From assembly GCA_038002745.1 (NCBI GenBank), contig JBBODD010000001.1, positions 3,038,001 through 3,102,000 of the forward strand: a stretch of 64,000 bases of DNA, read 5' to 3'. The translations under genes and the position numbers were made by a program. The stretch comes from Bacillus sp. FSL H8-0547. Lineage in GTDB: Bacteria > Bacillota > Bacilli > Bacillales > Bacillaceae. The notes under the pieces were generated by a model that was given only the letters and a program-made list of their open reading frames with translations, searched no databases and was not told the DNA's origin. This document shows positions 19,236 to 29,948 of this stretch, piece by piece (positions within the stretch are counted from its first letter, which is position 1; the number at the start of each line of letters is the position of its first letter).

Positions 19236-19435
19236 AAAAAGAAGTCCTGATGTGTACGTCGTACACTTAGTTTTGATCCAACATTACTTGATCCGGGAGT
19301 TCAAGTTTCCATTGCGGTGTAAATGCCTCATCATTCGATCAGAGGACTTATCACCCGTGGAACAGGACACCCACCTGCTGTGAGCGGGTTCAAAACCAAG
19401 ATAGCCGCGACGGCACAATTGGGACTTCTGCCGAA
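19236..19435 (+). ncRNA. ssrS: 6S RNA (SsrS/BsrA type)
   Basis: Immediately after aspS, where B. subtilis carries its 6S-1 RNA gene, there is a roughly 200-base non-coding stretch that can close on itself by GAAGTCC (19241-19247) pairing with GGACTTC (19422-19428). Internal segments such as GATCCGGGAG, GAGGACTTATCACCC and GGACACCCACCTGCTGTGAGCGGGTTC have the look of conserved 6S RNA helices around a central bubble. 6S RNA binds sigma-A RNA polymerase as a promoter mimic. No frame of note crosses it. The ends are estimated from the closing helix. Confidence 0.82.
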
Positions 19436-19445
19436 TAGAACGTAC

Positions 19446-19488
19446 AGCCTTCATGAGCATTTGCTTGTGGGGGCTTTTTATTTTTTTG
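19446..19488 (+). terminator. Terminator downstream of the 6S RNA
   Basis: AGCCTTCATGAGC pairs with GCTTGTGGGGGCT around an ATTT loop and is followed by TTTTTATTTTTTT. Confidence 0.75.
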
Positions 19489-19519
19489 TGAGGGATTTGA
19501 GGGCACTGAAGAGTGATTT

Positions 19520-20276
19520 GGTGGAACTGGAAATGAGATAAGTGCCATCAAGGAAGGAGAAAATCGTTTTGGTGGTACTGAAAAATGAGATAAGTGCCAT
19601 TAAGGAAGGAGAAAATCGTTTTGGTGGAACTGAAAAACGAGATAAGTGCCATCAAGGAAGAAGAAGAACGATTTGGTGGAACTGAAAAGCGAGATAAGTG
19701 CTACCAAGGAAGGGAAAGAGTGATTTGGTGGAACTGAAAACGAGATAAGTGCTACCAAGGAAGGGAAAGAGTGATTTGGTGGAACTGAAAAACGAGATAA
19801 GTGCTACCAAGGAAGGGAAAGAGTGACTTGGTGGAACTGGAAATGAGATAAGTGCCATCAAGGAAGGAGAAAATCGTTTTGGTGGTACTGAAAAATGAGA
19901 TAAGTGCCATTAAGGAAGGAGAAAATCGTTTTGGTGGAACTGAAAAACGAGATAAGTGCCATCAAGGAAGAAGAAGAACGATTTGGTGGTACGCAAAAAA
20001 CAGATAAGTGCCACCAAGGAAGAAGAAGAACGATTTGGTGGAACTGAAAAACGAGATAAGTGCTATCAAGGAAGAAGAAGAACGATTTGGTGGAACTGAA
20101 AACCGAGATAAGTGCCATCAAGGAAGAAGAAGAACGATTTGGTGGTACGCAAAAAACAGATAAGTGCCACCAAGGAAGGAGAAAATCGTTTTGGCGGTAC
20201 TTAAAAACGAGATAAGTGCCAGGAAGGAAAAGAGTGATTTGGTGGAACTGAAAAACACGATAGTGTCATCAAAATA
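19520..20276. repeat. Array of about fourteen 52 bp tandem repeats plus a partial unit
   Basis: Units begin GGTGGAACTGAAAAACGAG, continue with ATAAGTGCCATCAAGG and end with an A/G-rich stretch and CGATTT; most are 51-52 bases. Because the unit is not a multiple of three, the minus-strand frames that cross it (69-87 codons) shift from unit to unit and are not credible genes. Three consecutive units at 19521-19680 reappear at 19831-19990, showing that blocks of units have been copied. The array fills the space between the 6S RNA terminator and tcdA. Confidence 0.95.
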
Positions 20277-20455
20277 GGAGATCCGTGCATTGATCGAATA
20301 ACGAAACCGGAATGGCACCTGGAAACAATATTCTTGTACCAGCCGCTGCCCCCCAATGCACAATCAAGAATTCCCTCTTGTTTTTCACCGAAAGTATGAT
20401 ATATTCATTTTCAGGAAAAATACTGACATGGATTCTATAAATGGAGTTGAGAGGA

Positions 20456-21217
20456 TTGCTGAATCAATTTTCACGCAATGAACTTGCGATTGGAAAAGAA
20501 GGAATTGAAATTTTAAAAAACAGCACGGTTGCTGTTCTTGGAATCGGCGGAGTCGGATCGTTTTCGGCAGAGGCTCTTGCGCGTTCTGGAGTGGGACGTA
20601 TTGTGCTTGTTGATAAAGATGATGTGGATATCACGAATGTAAACCGCCAGATCCATGCGCTTGTGTCGACTGTAGGGAAGCCAAAAGCGGATCTGATGAG
20701 AGACAGAATTAAAGAAATCAATCCCGATTGTGACGTCATCGCACTGAAGATGTTCTATACGGAAGAAACATATGAAGAGTTTTTCAGCCACGGGCTTGAT
20801 TATGTGATTGATGCTTCTGATACGATTTCGTATAAGATCCATCTGATGAAAGAGTGTCTGAGAAGAGAGATTCCGATCATCTCAAGCATGGGCGCCGCTA
20901 ATAAAACCGATCCGACGAGATTTAAGATTGAAGACATTTCAAAAACCCACACAGACCCGATTGCGAAGGTCATCCGCACCCGTCTCCGCAAAGAAGGCAT
21001 CCGAAAAGGGATTAAAGTGGTGTTTTCTGATGAAAGTCCGATTGTGATCCGCGAAGATGTCCGGGTAAAGGTTGGAAATGACGCTGCGCAAATCCGCAAG
21101 GCTAAAATGCCGCCGTCATCCAACGCATGGGTGCCATCCGTTGCAGGGCTGATCATGGGCGGTCATGTCATTATGGACCTTCTGAAAGATATTAAAATTA
21201 CACGGGTAAACGGTTAA
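20456..21217 (+). CDS. tcdA: tRNA threonylcarbamoyladenosine dehydratase (TcdA, ThiF/E1-like)
   Basis: The 253-residue product has the E1-like nucleotide-binding motif VAVLGIGGVGSFSAEALARSG (residues about 24-44), the DDVDITNVNRQ motif, and the conserved MGAANKTDPTRF and KMPPSSNAWVPSVAGL segments of the TcdA (YrvM, CsdL) branch. TcdA uses ATP to cyclise t6A37 of tRNA to its hydantoin form. The TTG at 20456 gives the family start MLNQFSRNELAIG and has GGAG nine bases upstream; an in-frame ATG at 20441 overlaps that site. It faces rarA across a shared terminator. Confidence 0.93.
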   Translation: MLNQFSRNELAIGKEGIEILKNSTVAVLGIGGVGSFSAEALARSGVGRIVLVDKDDVDITNVNRQIHALVSTVGKPKADLMRDRIKEINPDCDVIALKMFYTEETYEEFFSHGLDYVIDASDTISYKIHLMKECLRREIPIISSMGAANKTDPTRFKIEDISKTHTDPIAKVIRTRLRKEGIRKGIKVVFSDESPIVIREDVRVKVGNDAAQIRKAKMPPSSNAWVPSVAGLIMGGHVIMDLLKDIKITRVNG

Positions 21218-21228
21218 TAGACAATAAG

Positions 21229-21271
21229 AAAGCAGGCAGGAAAACGGACGTTTTCCTGCCTGCTTTTTGTT
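21229..21271. terminator. Bidirectional terminator between tcdA and rarA
   Basis: A 17 bp perfect stem (AAAGCAGGCAGGAAAAC and its complement) around a short loop, with A and T runs, lies between the convergent stops. Confidence 0.9.
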
Positions 21272-21277
21272 TCCGGA

Positions 21278-22540
21278 CTAGTTCCTCATCAGCTTTTCGT
21301 AAATCTGGGCAAGTGACAGTTCAAATTTACCAGTCTGTTTTGGCTCATAGTATTTTTTCTTTTTTAACGAGTCGGGGAGGTACTGCTGTTTGACCCACCC
21401 GTTTTCATAGTCATGCGGATATTTGTAGTCGATGCCCCGGCCCAGTTTGCCTGCACCTTTGTAATGGGAATCTTTTAAGTGATCAGGCACTTCTCCGCTT
21501 TTGCCTGAACGGATATCGGCAAGGGCTGCATCGAGTGCTTTGTAGGCCGAGTTTGATTTTGGCGAAAGGCACAGTTCGATCACTGCGTTTGCGAGCGGAA
21601 TTCTTGCTTCCGGAAGTCCCAGGCGCTCTGTTGCTTCAATGGCTGCAAGTGTTCTTGCTCCTGCCTGAGGGCTTGCAAGGCCGATATCTTCATAGGCGAT
21701 GACGAGCAGTCTTCGGTTAATGCTGATCAGGTCGCCGGCTTCAATCAGTCTTCCGAGATAATGAAGAGCTGCATTCACATCAGACCCTCTGATTGATTTT
21801 TGAAAAGCAGAGAGCACGTCGTAGTGGGCATCTCCATCCTTGTCGTGCACAAAGCTCTTTTTCTGAAGGCACTCCTCAGCGGTTTTCAGGTCAATGTGGA
21901 TGATGCCCTCATCATCCGGTTCAGATGAAATGACGGCAAGTTCAAGGGCATTTAATGCCGACCTAACATCGCCTGCACAGCTTGAGGCGAAATGATCGAG
22001 CGCGTCGTCTGCCACTTCTGCCCTGTACTTGGCAAGCCCCTTTTTGTCGTCCGACAGGGCTCTGATCAGGGCTTTTTTAATGTCGTCCGCTTCAAGCGGC
22101 TTCAGCTCAAAGATCTGGCATCTGCTTCTGATTGCAGGATTAATGGCGTGATAAGGGTTACTCGTTGTTGCTCCAATTAAAATGATTTTTCCGTCCTCAA
22201 GATAAGGGAGGAGAAAATCCTGTTTGGCTTTGTCTAGGCGGTGTACCTCGTCAAGAATCAAAATGACTTTCCCCGACATTTTGGCTTCTTCTGCAACGAT
22301 TTCCATGTCTTTTTTATTATTTACAACAGCATTCAGTTTTCTGAAAGCTGTATTGGTGCTTCCTGCTATGGCTGTTGCTATGGACGTTTTGCCGATTCCT
22401 GGCGGGCCATACAAAATCATGGAGCTCAGGTGCCGTGCTTTAACCATCCGCTCGATCATTTTGCCTTTGCCGACCAGGTGCTCCTGTCCGATGATTTCAT
22501 CAATTGATTCCGGCCTCATTCTGAATGCCAGTGGTTTCAT
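21278..22540 (-). CDS. rarA: Replication-associated recombination protein A (RarA/MgsA) AAA+ ATPase
   Basis: The 420-residue clamp-loader-like ATPase has Walker A GPPGIGKT at residues 45-52 and Walker B ILDEVHR at about 95-101. Sensor motifs IGATTSNPYHAINPAIRSRCQ, the SFVHDKDGDAHYDVLSAFQKSIRGSD segment and a C-terminal RarA-type domain follow. RarA acts at blocked replication forks. The start at 22540 (MKPLAFRMRP) has GGGAGTG at the right distance; the frame stays open to 22564. It is the same gene as yrvN in B. subtilis. Confidence 0.96.
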   Translation of the reverse strand: MKPLAFRMRPESIDEIIGQEHLVGKGKMIERMVKARHLSSMILYGPPGIGKTSIATAIAGSTNTAFRKLNAVVNNKKDMEIVAEEAKMSGKVILILDEVHRLDKAKQDFLLPYLEDGKIILIGATTSNPYHAINPAIRSRCQIFELKPLEADDIKKALIRALSDDKKGLAKYRAEVADDALDHFASSCAGDVRSALNALELAVISSEPDDEGIIHIDLKTAEECLQKKSFVHDKDGDAHYDVLSAFQKSIRGSDVNAALHYLGRLIEAGDLISINRRLLVIAYEDIGLASPQAGARTLAAIEATERLGLPEARIPLANAVIELCLSPKSNSAYKALDAALADIRSGKSGEVPDHLKDSHYKGAGKLGRGIDYKYPHDYENGWVKQQYLPDSLKKKKYYEPKQTGKFELSLAQIYEKLMRN

Positions 22541-22697
22541 TTCCATCACTCCCGGGTGGTTCAAGCTCTTTCACTCCAGTATACCAATTTGTCTTTCCAA
22601 ATGCTTAATAAGTCAATTTGAATGCTCGGGTAATAGGAAATATGCTATAATGGCTTAGGTTCATTTTAATGAAAACGGTGTTGACTGAAAGGCGGCG

Positions 22698-23372
22698 TTG
22701 GAACGTATGCGTCCAGGGAAATCACTTGCTGAGCTGAGAGTGAGATGGAGTATTTATTTTACCGGACTCCTCATCATGGCTTTCGGCATTGTGCTGACCA
22801 TTAAAGCAGACCTCGGCACATCGCCGTGGGATGTTCTTCATATAGGATTGTATTATCAGCTTGGTTTAACGATCGGATCTTGGGCAATTATTGTAGGAGG
22901 AGGCATTCTTCTCCTGTCATCCATTTTTACAAAGAAGATGCCGCAGGCCGGTGCGTTTGTAAATATGCTTACAGTTGGCCTTTTTATCGATTTATATATG
23001 ATGATTCCGTTTTTGCAGACGCCTCCCGGCTATGCCGGGAAAATCGGAATGCTGCTTCTTGGCATTCTGGTCATGGGGTATGGCATCGGGTTATATATAT
23101 CAGCAGGTTGCGGGGCGGGGCCGCGTGATACACTCATGCTTGCCCTTGTTGAAAAAACGGGAATGAAGGTATCAAGGATCAGAAGCAGCATTGAAGTGAT
23201 TGTTTTGCTTATAGGCTGGTCACTTGGGGGCCCTGTCTTTTTCGGCACAATCGTCTGTACGCTGTCAATCGGCTATATTATCGGCTTTACTCTGCCATAT
23301 TGCCAGAAGGCAACCGATGCCTTGCTTTTGAGAACAGCAGAAAAAAGACAAAGGGTTCAACAAGTCAGTTAG
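22698..23372 (+). CDS. yczE: YczE-like integral membrane protein
   Basis: The 224-residue protein has about five membrane helices after a charged start. It carries family motifs LTIKADLGTSPWDVLHIGLY, a mid-protein GLFIDLYMMIPF, and YISAGCGAGPRDTLMLAL, which are characteristic of the YczE/YitT-related family. Function is poorly defined; B. subtilis YczE is reported to be needed for some secondary metabolite production. The start is probably TTG at 22698 with AAAGGCGG upstream, or ATG at 22707. It is divergent from rarA and 18 bases before cymR. I do not recall this gene at this place in B. subtilis, so it may be a local insertion. Confidence 0.75.
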   Translation: MERMRPGKSLAELRVRWSIYFTGLLIMAFGIVLTIKADLGTSPWDVLHIGLYYQLGLTIGSWAIIVGGGILLLSSIFTKKMPQAGAFVNMLTVGLFIDLYMMIPFLQTPPGYAGKIGMLLLGILVMGYGIGLYISAGCGAGPRDTLMLALVEKTGMKVSRIRSSIEVIVLLIGWSLGGPVFFGTIVCTLSIGYIIGFTLPYCQKATDALLLRTAEKRQRVQQVS

Positions 23373-23390
23373 ATAAATAGGGGTGGAAGA

Positions 23391-23807
23391 ATGAAGATTT
23401 CAACGAAAGGCCGCTACGGTCTTACTATTATGATTGAGCTTGCGAAAAAACACGGCGAAGGGCCGACATCATTAAAGAGCATTGCCCAGACCCATGATCT
23501 GTCTGAACACTATCTTGAGCAGCTGATTGCACCTCTGCGCAATGCGGGACTGGTTAAAAGCATCCGCGGAGCCTACGGAGGATATGTGCTCGGCAATGAA
23601 CCGGCAGCTATTACGTCAGGGGATATTATCCGTGTGCTTGAAGGGCCTATAAGCCCCGTTGAAGTTCTGGAAGATGAAGAACCTGCCAAGCGTCATCTGT
23701 GGGTTAGGATACGAGATGCTGTCAAAGATGTACTGGACAGCACAACACTTGAAGATCTTGCAAATTATACGGATGATGAGCAGGAATCTTACATGTTTTA
23801 TATTTAA
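23391..23807 (+). CDS. cymR: Rrf2-family regulator of cysteine metabolism CymR
   Basis: The 138-residue protein begins MKISTKGRYGLTIMIELAKKHG, the N-terminal wing-helix of Rrf2 proteins, followed by the recognition helix region LSEHYLEQLIAPLRNAGLVKSIRGAYGGY. It lacks the three-cysteine iron-sulfur cluster motif of IscR-type members, as expected for CymR. CymR, with CysK, represses cysteine uptake and synthesis genes; the yrrT-mtnN-mccA-mccB operon later in this window is a known target in B. subtilis. The ATG has AGGGGTGG upstream. It lies directly ahead of iscS and mnmA. Confidence 0.93.
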   Translation: MKISTKGRYGLTIMIELAKKHGEGPTSLKSIAQTHDLSEHYLEQLIAPLRNAGLVKSIRGAYGGYVLGNEPAAITSGDIIRVLEGPISPVEVLEDEEPAKRHLWVRIRDAVKDVLDSTTLEDLANYTDDEQESYMFYI

Positions 23808-23821
23808 AAGGTGGGTTTACT

Positions 23822-26100
<2,279 letters not shown>

Positions 26101-26112
26101 CGCAGACTTATG

Positions 26113-26143
26113 AAAACCTCAACAGCAACGGTTGAGGTTTTTC
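26113..26143 (+). terminator. Hairpin terminator between mnmA and yrrB
   Basis: The stem AAAACCTCAAC / GTTGAGGTTTT with a six-base loop and TTTTCTTTT tail probably stops or reduces transcription into yrrB; no clear promoter was found between it and yrrB, so it may be a partial attenuator. Confidence 0.75.
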
Positions 26144-26169
26144 TTTTAAAGGGAAAGGAAGTGCCAAAG

Positions 26170-26823
26170 ATGAGCGATAAAAACAAAATGGGCATTGAAG
26201 CGATGCAAAAAGGCGACTTTGAAAAGGCGGCAGGATTTTTTTCGGAAGCCATAGAAGAAAATCCAAATGATGCTGTTTGTTATGTGAATTTCGGAAACCT
26301 GCTTGCAGCAGTGGGAGAACCTGAAAAAGCGATTTCGTTTTTTGAAAAAGCCATTGGGCTTGATGAAGAGGCAACTACGGCTTATTACGGAGCAGGAAGT
26401 GTTTATTACGATCAGGAACGCTATGAGCAGGCGAAAAACATGTTCGTAAAAGCGATACAAAAAGGAATGGACAACTCAGATGTCTACTTCATGCTGGGAA
26501 TGAGCTATGTGGTGACGGAACAGCCTCTGCCGGCGCTTCCTTATTTGCAGAGAGCGGCAGAATTAAATGAAGAAGATACAGAAGCACGTTTTCAGTATGC
26601 TCTTTGTCTTGCCCAGCAGGATGCGCTCGATGAAGCAATTAAGCAATTTGGCATTGTGGCTGAGAAGGACCCCCAACATGCTGATGCTTTTTACAATCTA
26701 GGCGTTGGATATGCATTTAAGGAAAAACCTGAAAAAGCGCTCCAAATGCTTGAGCTCGCGCTTGAGATTCAGCCCGGTCACGCGATGGCTGCCAATCTGA
26801 AACAATTATTGCAAGAGATGTAG
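26170..26823 (+). CDS. yrrB: Tetratricopeptide repeat protein YrrB
   Basis: The 217-residue protein is built from about six 34-residue TPR units, with the typical alternation seen in FGNLLAAVGEPEKAISFFEKA, YYGAGSVYYDQERYEQAKN and FYNLGVGYAFKEKPEKALQ. There is no signal peptide or catalytic domain, so it is a cytoplasmic protein-binding scaffold of unknown partner. The ATG at 26170 has GGAAGTG upstream. Its position between mnmA and recD2 is the same as in B. subtilis. Confidence 0.9.
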   Translation: MSDKNKMGIEAMQKGDFEKAAGFFSEAIEENPNDAVCYVNFGNLLAAVGEPEKAISFFEKAIGLDEEATTAYYGAGSVYYDQERYEQAKNMFVKAIQKGMDNSDVYFMLGMSYVVTEQPLPALPYLQRAAELNEEDTEARFQYALCLAQQDALDEAIKQFGIVAEKDPQHADAFYNLGVGYAFKEKPEKALQMLELALEIQPGHAMAANLKQLLQEM

Positions 26824-26838
26824 CGGGGAGGAGATCTT

Positions 26839-29214
26839 GTGCAGCAACAGGCGGATCTGTTTCAGGAACAGGAACGGTTTCTAAAAGGAAAAATCATCAC
26901 GGTTATTTTTCAGAATGAGCAAAATCATTACACCGTCCTGAAGACGGAGGTTCTTGAAACAAGTGAAAACATTGATCAAAAAGAGATGACCGTGACAGGC
27001 TATTTTCCGCTTCTGCATGAAGATGAAACGTACACCTTCTTTGGGATGGTCACGCAGCATCCAAAATTCGGCCAGCAGTTTCAGGCAGAGCACTATAGAA
27101 AAGAGATACCTAAAACGAGAGACGGGGTCATCCAGTATCTCTCAAGTGATCTTTTTAAAGGCATAGGGAGAAAAACGGCTGAAGCCATTGTGGACGAGCT
27201 TGGGGAAGGGGCCATTTCAAAAATGATGGAGGATCCGTCCCTTCTTGATAAGGTCCCGAAACTCGGGAACGACAAGGCGAAGCTGCTGCTCGATCAGCTG
27301 AAGGAGCATCAGGGACTTGAACAGGCCATGATTATCCTGAATCAGCTCGGATTCGGCCCGCAGCTGTCCATGAAAATTTATCAGGCCTATCAGGACAGAA
27401 CGGTACAGGTCATTCAGGAAAACCCGTTTCAGCTCGTAAAGGATATAGAAGGCATCGGTTTTGTGCGGGCAGATGAACTTGGGGGCCGCATGGGGCTTGG
27501 GGGAAATCATCCCGAGCGAATCAAAGCAGCCTGCTTTTACACGATCGAACACCTTTGCCTTCAAGAAGGCCATACATATGTTTCAACTGAACAGCTTATT
27601 GTAAAAGCAATGGATCTTCTGAATCAGTCCAGTGACATGAGAGTGATTGAAACGGATATTTCAGAACAGATTATTAAGCTTGCAGAAGACAGAGGCATCA
27701 TCATCGAAGAGGACAGAACGTACTTGCCTTCGCTCTATTTTGCGGAGCAGGGGCTTGTGAAGAGCATTCAGCGGGTTCTTCTGCAAACGGAGTATGACAG
27801 CCTTTTTCCCGAGTCAGAGTTTCTCCTGTCACTTGGAAACCTCGAGGAACGGATGAACGTTCAGTATGCTTCCAGTCAGAAAGAGGCGATTCAGACAGCT
27901 CTGATGTCGCCGATGCTTCTTCTTACAGGAGGACCGGGAACAGGAAAAACGACCGTAATTAAAGGGATTGTCGAGCTGTATGCCGATCTGCACGGGTGTT
28001 CTCTTGACCCAAAGGACTATAAAAAAGAAGAGCCTTTTCCCATTTCACTGGTGGCGCCTACCGGACGTGCTGCAAAGCGGATGACAGAAGCGACGGGACT
28101 TCCTGCCGTCACGATTCACAGGCTGCTTAAATGGAACGGGGCAGAAGGCTTTGACCACTGCGAGGACAACCCGATTGGGGCCAAGCTTCTGATTGTAGAT
28201 GAAATGTCCATGGTGGATACCTGGATTGCCCATCAGCTTTTTAAAGCCCTGCCTGAAAAGATTCAGGTGATTATGGTCGGTGATGAAGATCAGCTGCCTT
28301 CTGTTGGACCCGGCCAGGTTTTGCGGGATCTTCTTGAGTCGGATGCCGTTCCAGTCGTGCGCCTGACGGATATTTACAGACAGGCAGAGGGATCATCCAT
28401 TATTGAGCTTGCCCATGATATCAAAAAAGGGAGGCTGCCAGAAAACCTTGCCTCCCCGACGAAAGACCGTTCCTTTATCAGGTGCAGCGGCACGCAGGTA
28501 AAGGAAGTGGTGGAAAAAGTGATCGCCAATGCTATTAAGAAAGGGTATACCGCACGCGATGTGCAGGTTCTTGCTCCTATGTACAGAGGGCCTGCAGGCA
28601 TAGACCAGCTGAACGTGATGCTGCAGGAACTGTTCAATCCAAAATCCTCCGGCAAGCGCGAAATGAAGTTTGGAGAAACGGTGTACCGGTCGGGCGATAA
28701 AGTCCTACAGCTTGTCAATCAGCCTGAAAGCAATGTGTACAACGGCGATATCGGGGAGATTGTTTCGATCTTTTATGCAAAGGAAAACACGGAAAAAGAA
28801 GATATGATCGTCATTTCATTCGACGGAAATGAAGTGACTTATACAAAATCAGAATTTACTCAGTTTACGCATGCGTTCTGCTGCTCCATCCATAAATCCC
28901 AGGGCAGCGAATTTCCCATTGTGGTTGTGCCGGTTGTCAAGAGCTATTACCGGATGCTCAGGCGGAACCTAATTTATACGGCCATCACCCGGAGCAAGCA
29001 GTTTCTGATCCTTTGCGGCGAGCAGGATGCGCTTCTCCGGGGAATTGAAAACCGCGATCATCTGAGCAGGCAGACGTCTTTAAAAATGAAGCTTTCCCAA
29101 AAGCAGGAGGAAGAAAAGCAGCTGGAGTCAGTGCTTCCTTTCGGTTCGGCAGATGCCATGATCGGAATGGAAGGCATTACCCCGTATGACTTTATGGAAG
29201 ACAGCAGAATCTAA
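26839..29214 (+). CDS. recD2: ATP-dependent RecD2-type DNA helicase
   Basis: The 791-residue superfamily 1B helicase has an N-terminal extension of about 340 residues with helix-hairpin-helix segments (GIGRKTAEAIVDELG). Walker A GGPGTGKTT follows at 364-372, then LLIVDEMSMVD, GDEDQLPSVGPG and the C-terminal AFCCSIHKSQGSEF and YTAITRSK motifs. RecD2 unwinds DNA 5' to 3' and contributes to repair in bacteria lacking RecBCD. The start is GTG at 26839 after GGGGAGGAG. The reading frame ends two bases before the open frame of yrrD. Confidence 0.95.
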   Translation: MQQQADLFQEQERFLKGKIITVIFQNEQNHYTVLKTEVLETSENIDQKEMTVTGYFPLLHEDETYTFFGMVTQHPKFGQQFQAEHYRKEIPKTRDGVIQYLSSDLFKGIGRKTAEAIVDELGEGAISKMMEDPSLLDKVPKLGNDKAKLLLDQLKEHQGLEQAMIILNQLGFGPQLSMKIYQAYQDRTVQVIQENPFQLVKDIEGIGFVRADELGGRMGLGGNHPERIKAACFYTIEHLCLQEGHTYVSTEQLIVKAMDLLNQSSDMRVIETDISEQIIKLAEDRGIIIEEDRTYLPSLYFAEQGLVKSIQRVLLQTEYDSLFPESEFLLSLGNLEERMNVQYASSQKEAIQTALMSPMLLLTGGPGTGKTTVIKGIVELYADLHGCSLDPKDYKKEEPFPISLVAPTGRAAKRMTEATGLPAVTIHRLLKWNGAEGFDHCEDNPIGAKLLIVDEMSMVDTWIAHQLFKALPEKIQVIMVGDEDQLPSVGPGQVLRDLLESDAVPVVRLTDIYRQAEGSSIIELAHDIKKGRLPENLASPTKDRSFIRCSGTQVKEVVEKVIANAIKKGYTARDVQVLAPMYRGPAGIDQLNVMLQELFNPKSSGKREMKFGETVYRSGDKVLQLVNQPESNVYNGDIGEIVSIFYAKENTEKEDMIVISFDGNEVTYTKSEFTQFTHAFCCSIHKSQGSEFPIVVVPVVKSYYRMLRRNLIYTAITRSKQFLILCGEQDALLRGIENRDHLSRQTSLKMKLSQKQEEEKQLESVLPFGSADAMIGMEGITPYDFMEDSRI

Positions 29215-29240
29215 GAGTGTTCGGAAAGGGGGAGTTTCTC

Positions 29241-29717
29241 CTGCGGACATTCACAGAGCTCAGAGGCCTTCCTGTAGTCGATCTGGAAGACGGGTATATA
29301 GCGGGGTATGTATGTGATGCATGCCTTGATAAAAACGGCCGTTTCACCGGACTTTTGCTGCATGAAAAAGGTTTTTTTAAGAAAGGGCGCATCGTACCGA
29401 GTGAATCGATTTGCACCATCGGCAAGGACGGAATCATGATGAAAGGAAGAAGCACGCTGAAATCGCTGTCTGAATTCAGAGAAGCTTATTTCCTAACATC
29501 ACGCCGCCGAATCCAATACAAAGAGGTTTTTTCTGCAGAGGGCGAGAAGCTTGGTCTTCTCGCAGATGTATATTTTTCTGAACATTTGGGCACCATTGTA
29601 GCATATGAACTGACGGACGGATTCTTTGCAGACATGATGGAGGGAAAGAAGAAACTTGATCCTCCAGGGACTTTAACGATCAGCAAAGATGCAATCGTCA
29701 TGGATTTTATTCATTAG
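29241..29717 (+). CDS. yrrD: PRC-barrel domain protein YrrD
   Basis: The product of about 158 residues contains two PRC-barrel-like halves: the first with LPVVDLEDGYIAGYVCDACLD, the second with KEVFSAEGEKLGLLADVYF and GTIVAYELTDGF. The function is unknown. The start is unusual: the frame is open from a GTG at 29217, but the only good ribosome binding site (AAAGGGGGAG) lies inside it and points to CTG at 29241, giving MRTFTELRGLPV. It follows recD2 almost without gap. Confidence 0.85.
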   Translation: MRTFTELRGLPVVDLEDGYIAGYVCDACLDKNGRFTGLLLHEKGFFKKGRIVPSESICTIGKDGIMMKGRSTLKSLSEFREAYFLTSRRRIQYKEVFSAEGEKLGLLADVYFSEHLGTIVAYELTDGFFADMMEGKKKLDPPGTLTISKDAIVMDFIH

Positions 29718-29734
29718 CGAGGTGCACCAAATTG

Positions 29735-29923
29735 TTGAAATGCCCGAATTGCAAAAGCAAAGATATAGGGAAAATCGGCGTAAACCAGTATTACTGCTGG
29801 GGATGCTTCATAGAGCTGTCTGTATCTAAAGGACAGATTTTCACCCACCAGGTGGAAGAGGACGGTTCGTTAAGTTCTCTTGATGATCTTTTCTCAGATG
29901 ATGACCGAACAATCAGCATGTAA
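29735..29923 (+). CDS. Small zinc-ribbon protein
   Basis: This frame of about 62 residues starts at one of two adjacent TTG codons (29732 or 29735) after GAGGTGCACC. It has two CxxC pairs (CPNC near the start and CWGC around residue 21) that form a zinc ribbon, followed by an acidic serine-rich tail (SLDDLFSDDD). A gene of this size occupies the same place in B. subtilis (yrzR), but I do not know its role. It is part of the recD2-yrrD run. Confidence 0.75.
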   Translation: MKCPNCKSKDIGKIGVNQYYCWGCFIELSVSKGQIFTHQVEEDGSLSSLDDLFSDDDRTISM

Positions 29924-29948
29924 ACGCAGCAGCAAGGGGGAAATGAGT

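Noticed and set aside
19652-20363. Three minus-strand frames of 69-87 codons within the 52 bp array
   Set aside because: They are made of repeat units whose length is not a multiple of three, have no ribosome sites, and use different frames in turn.
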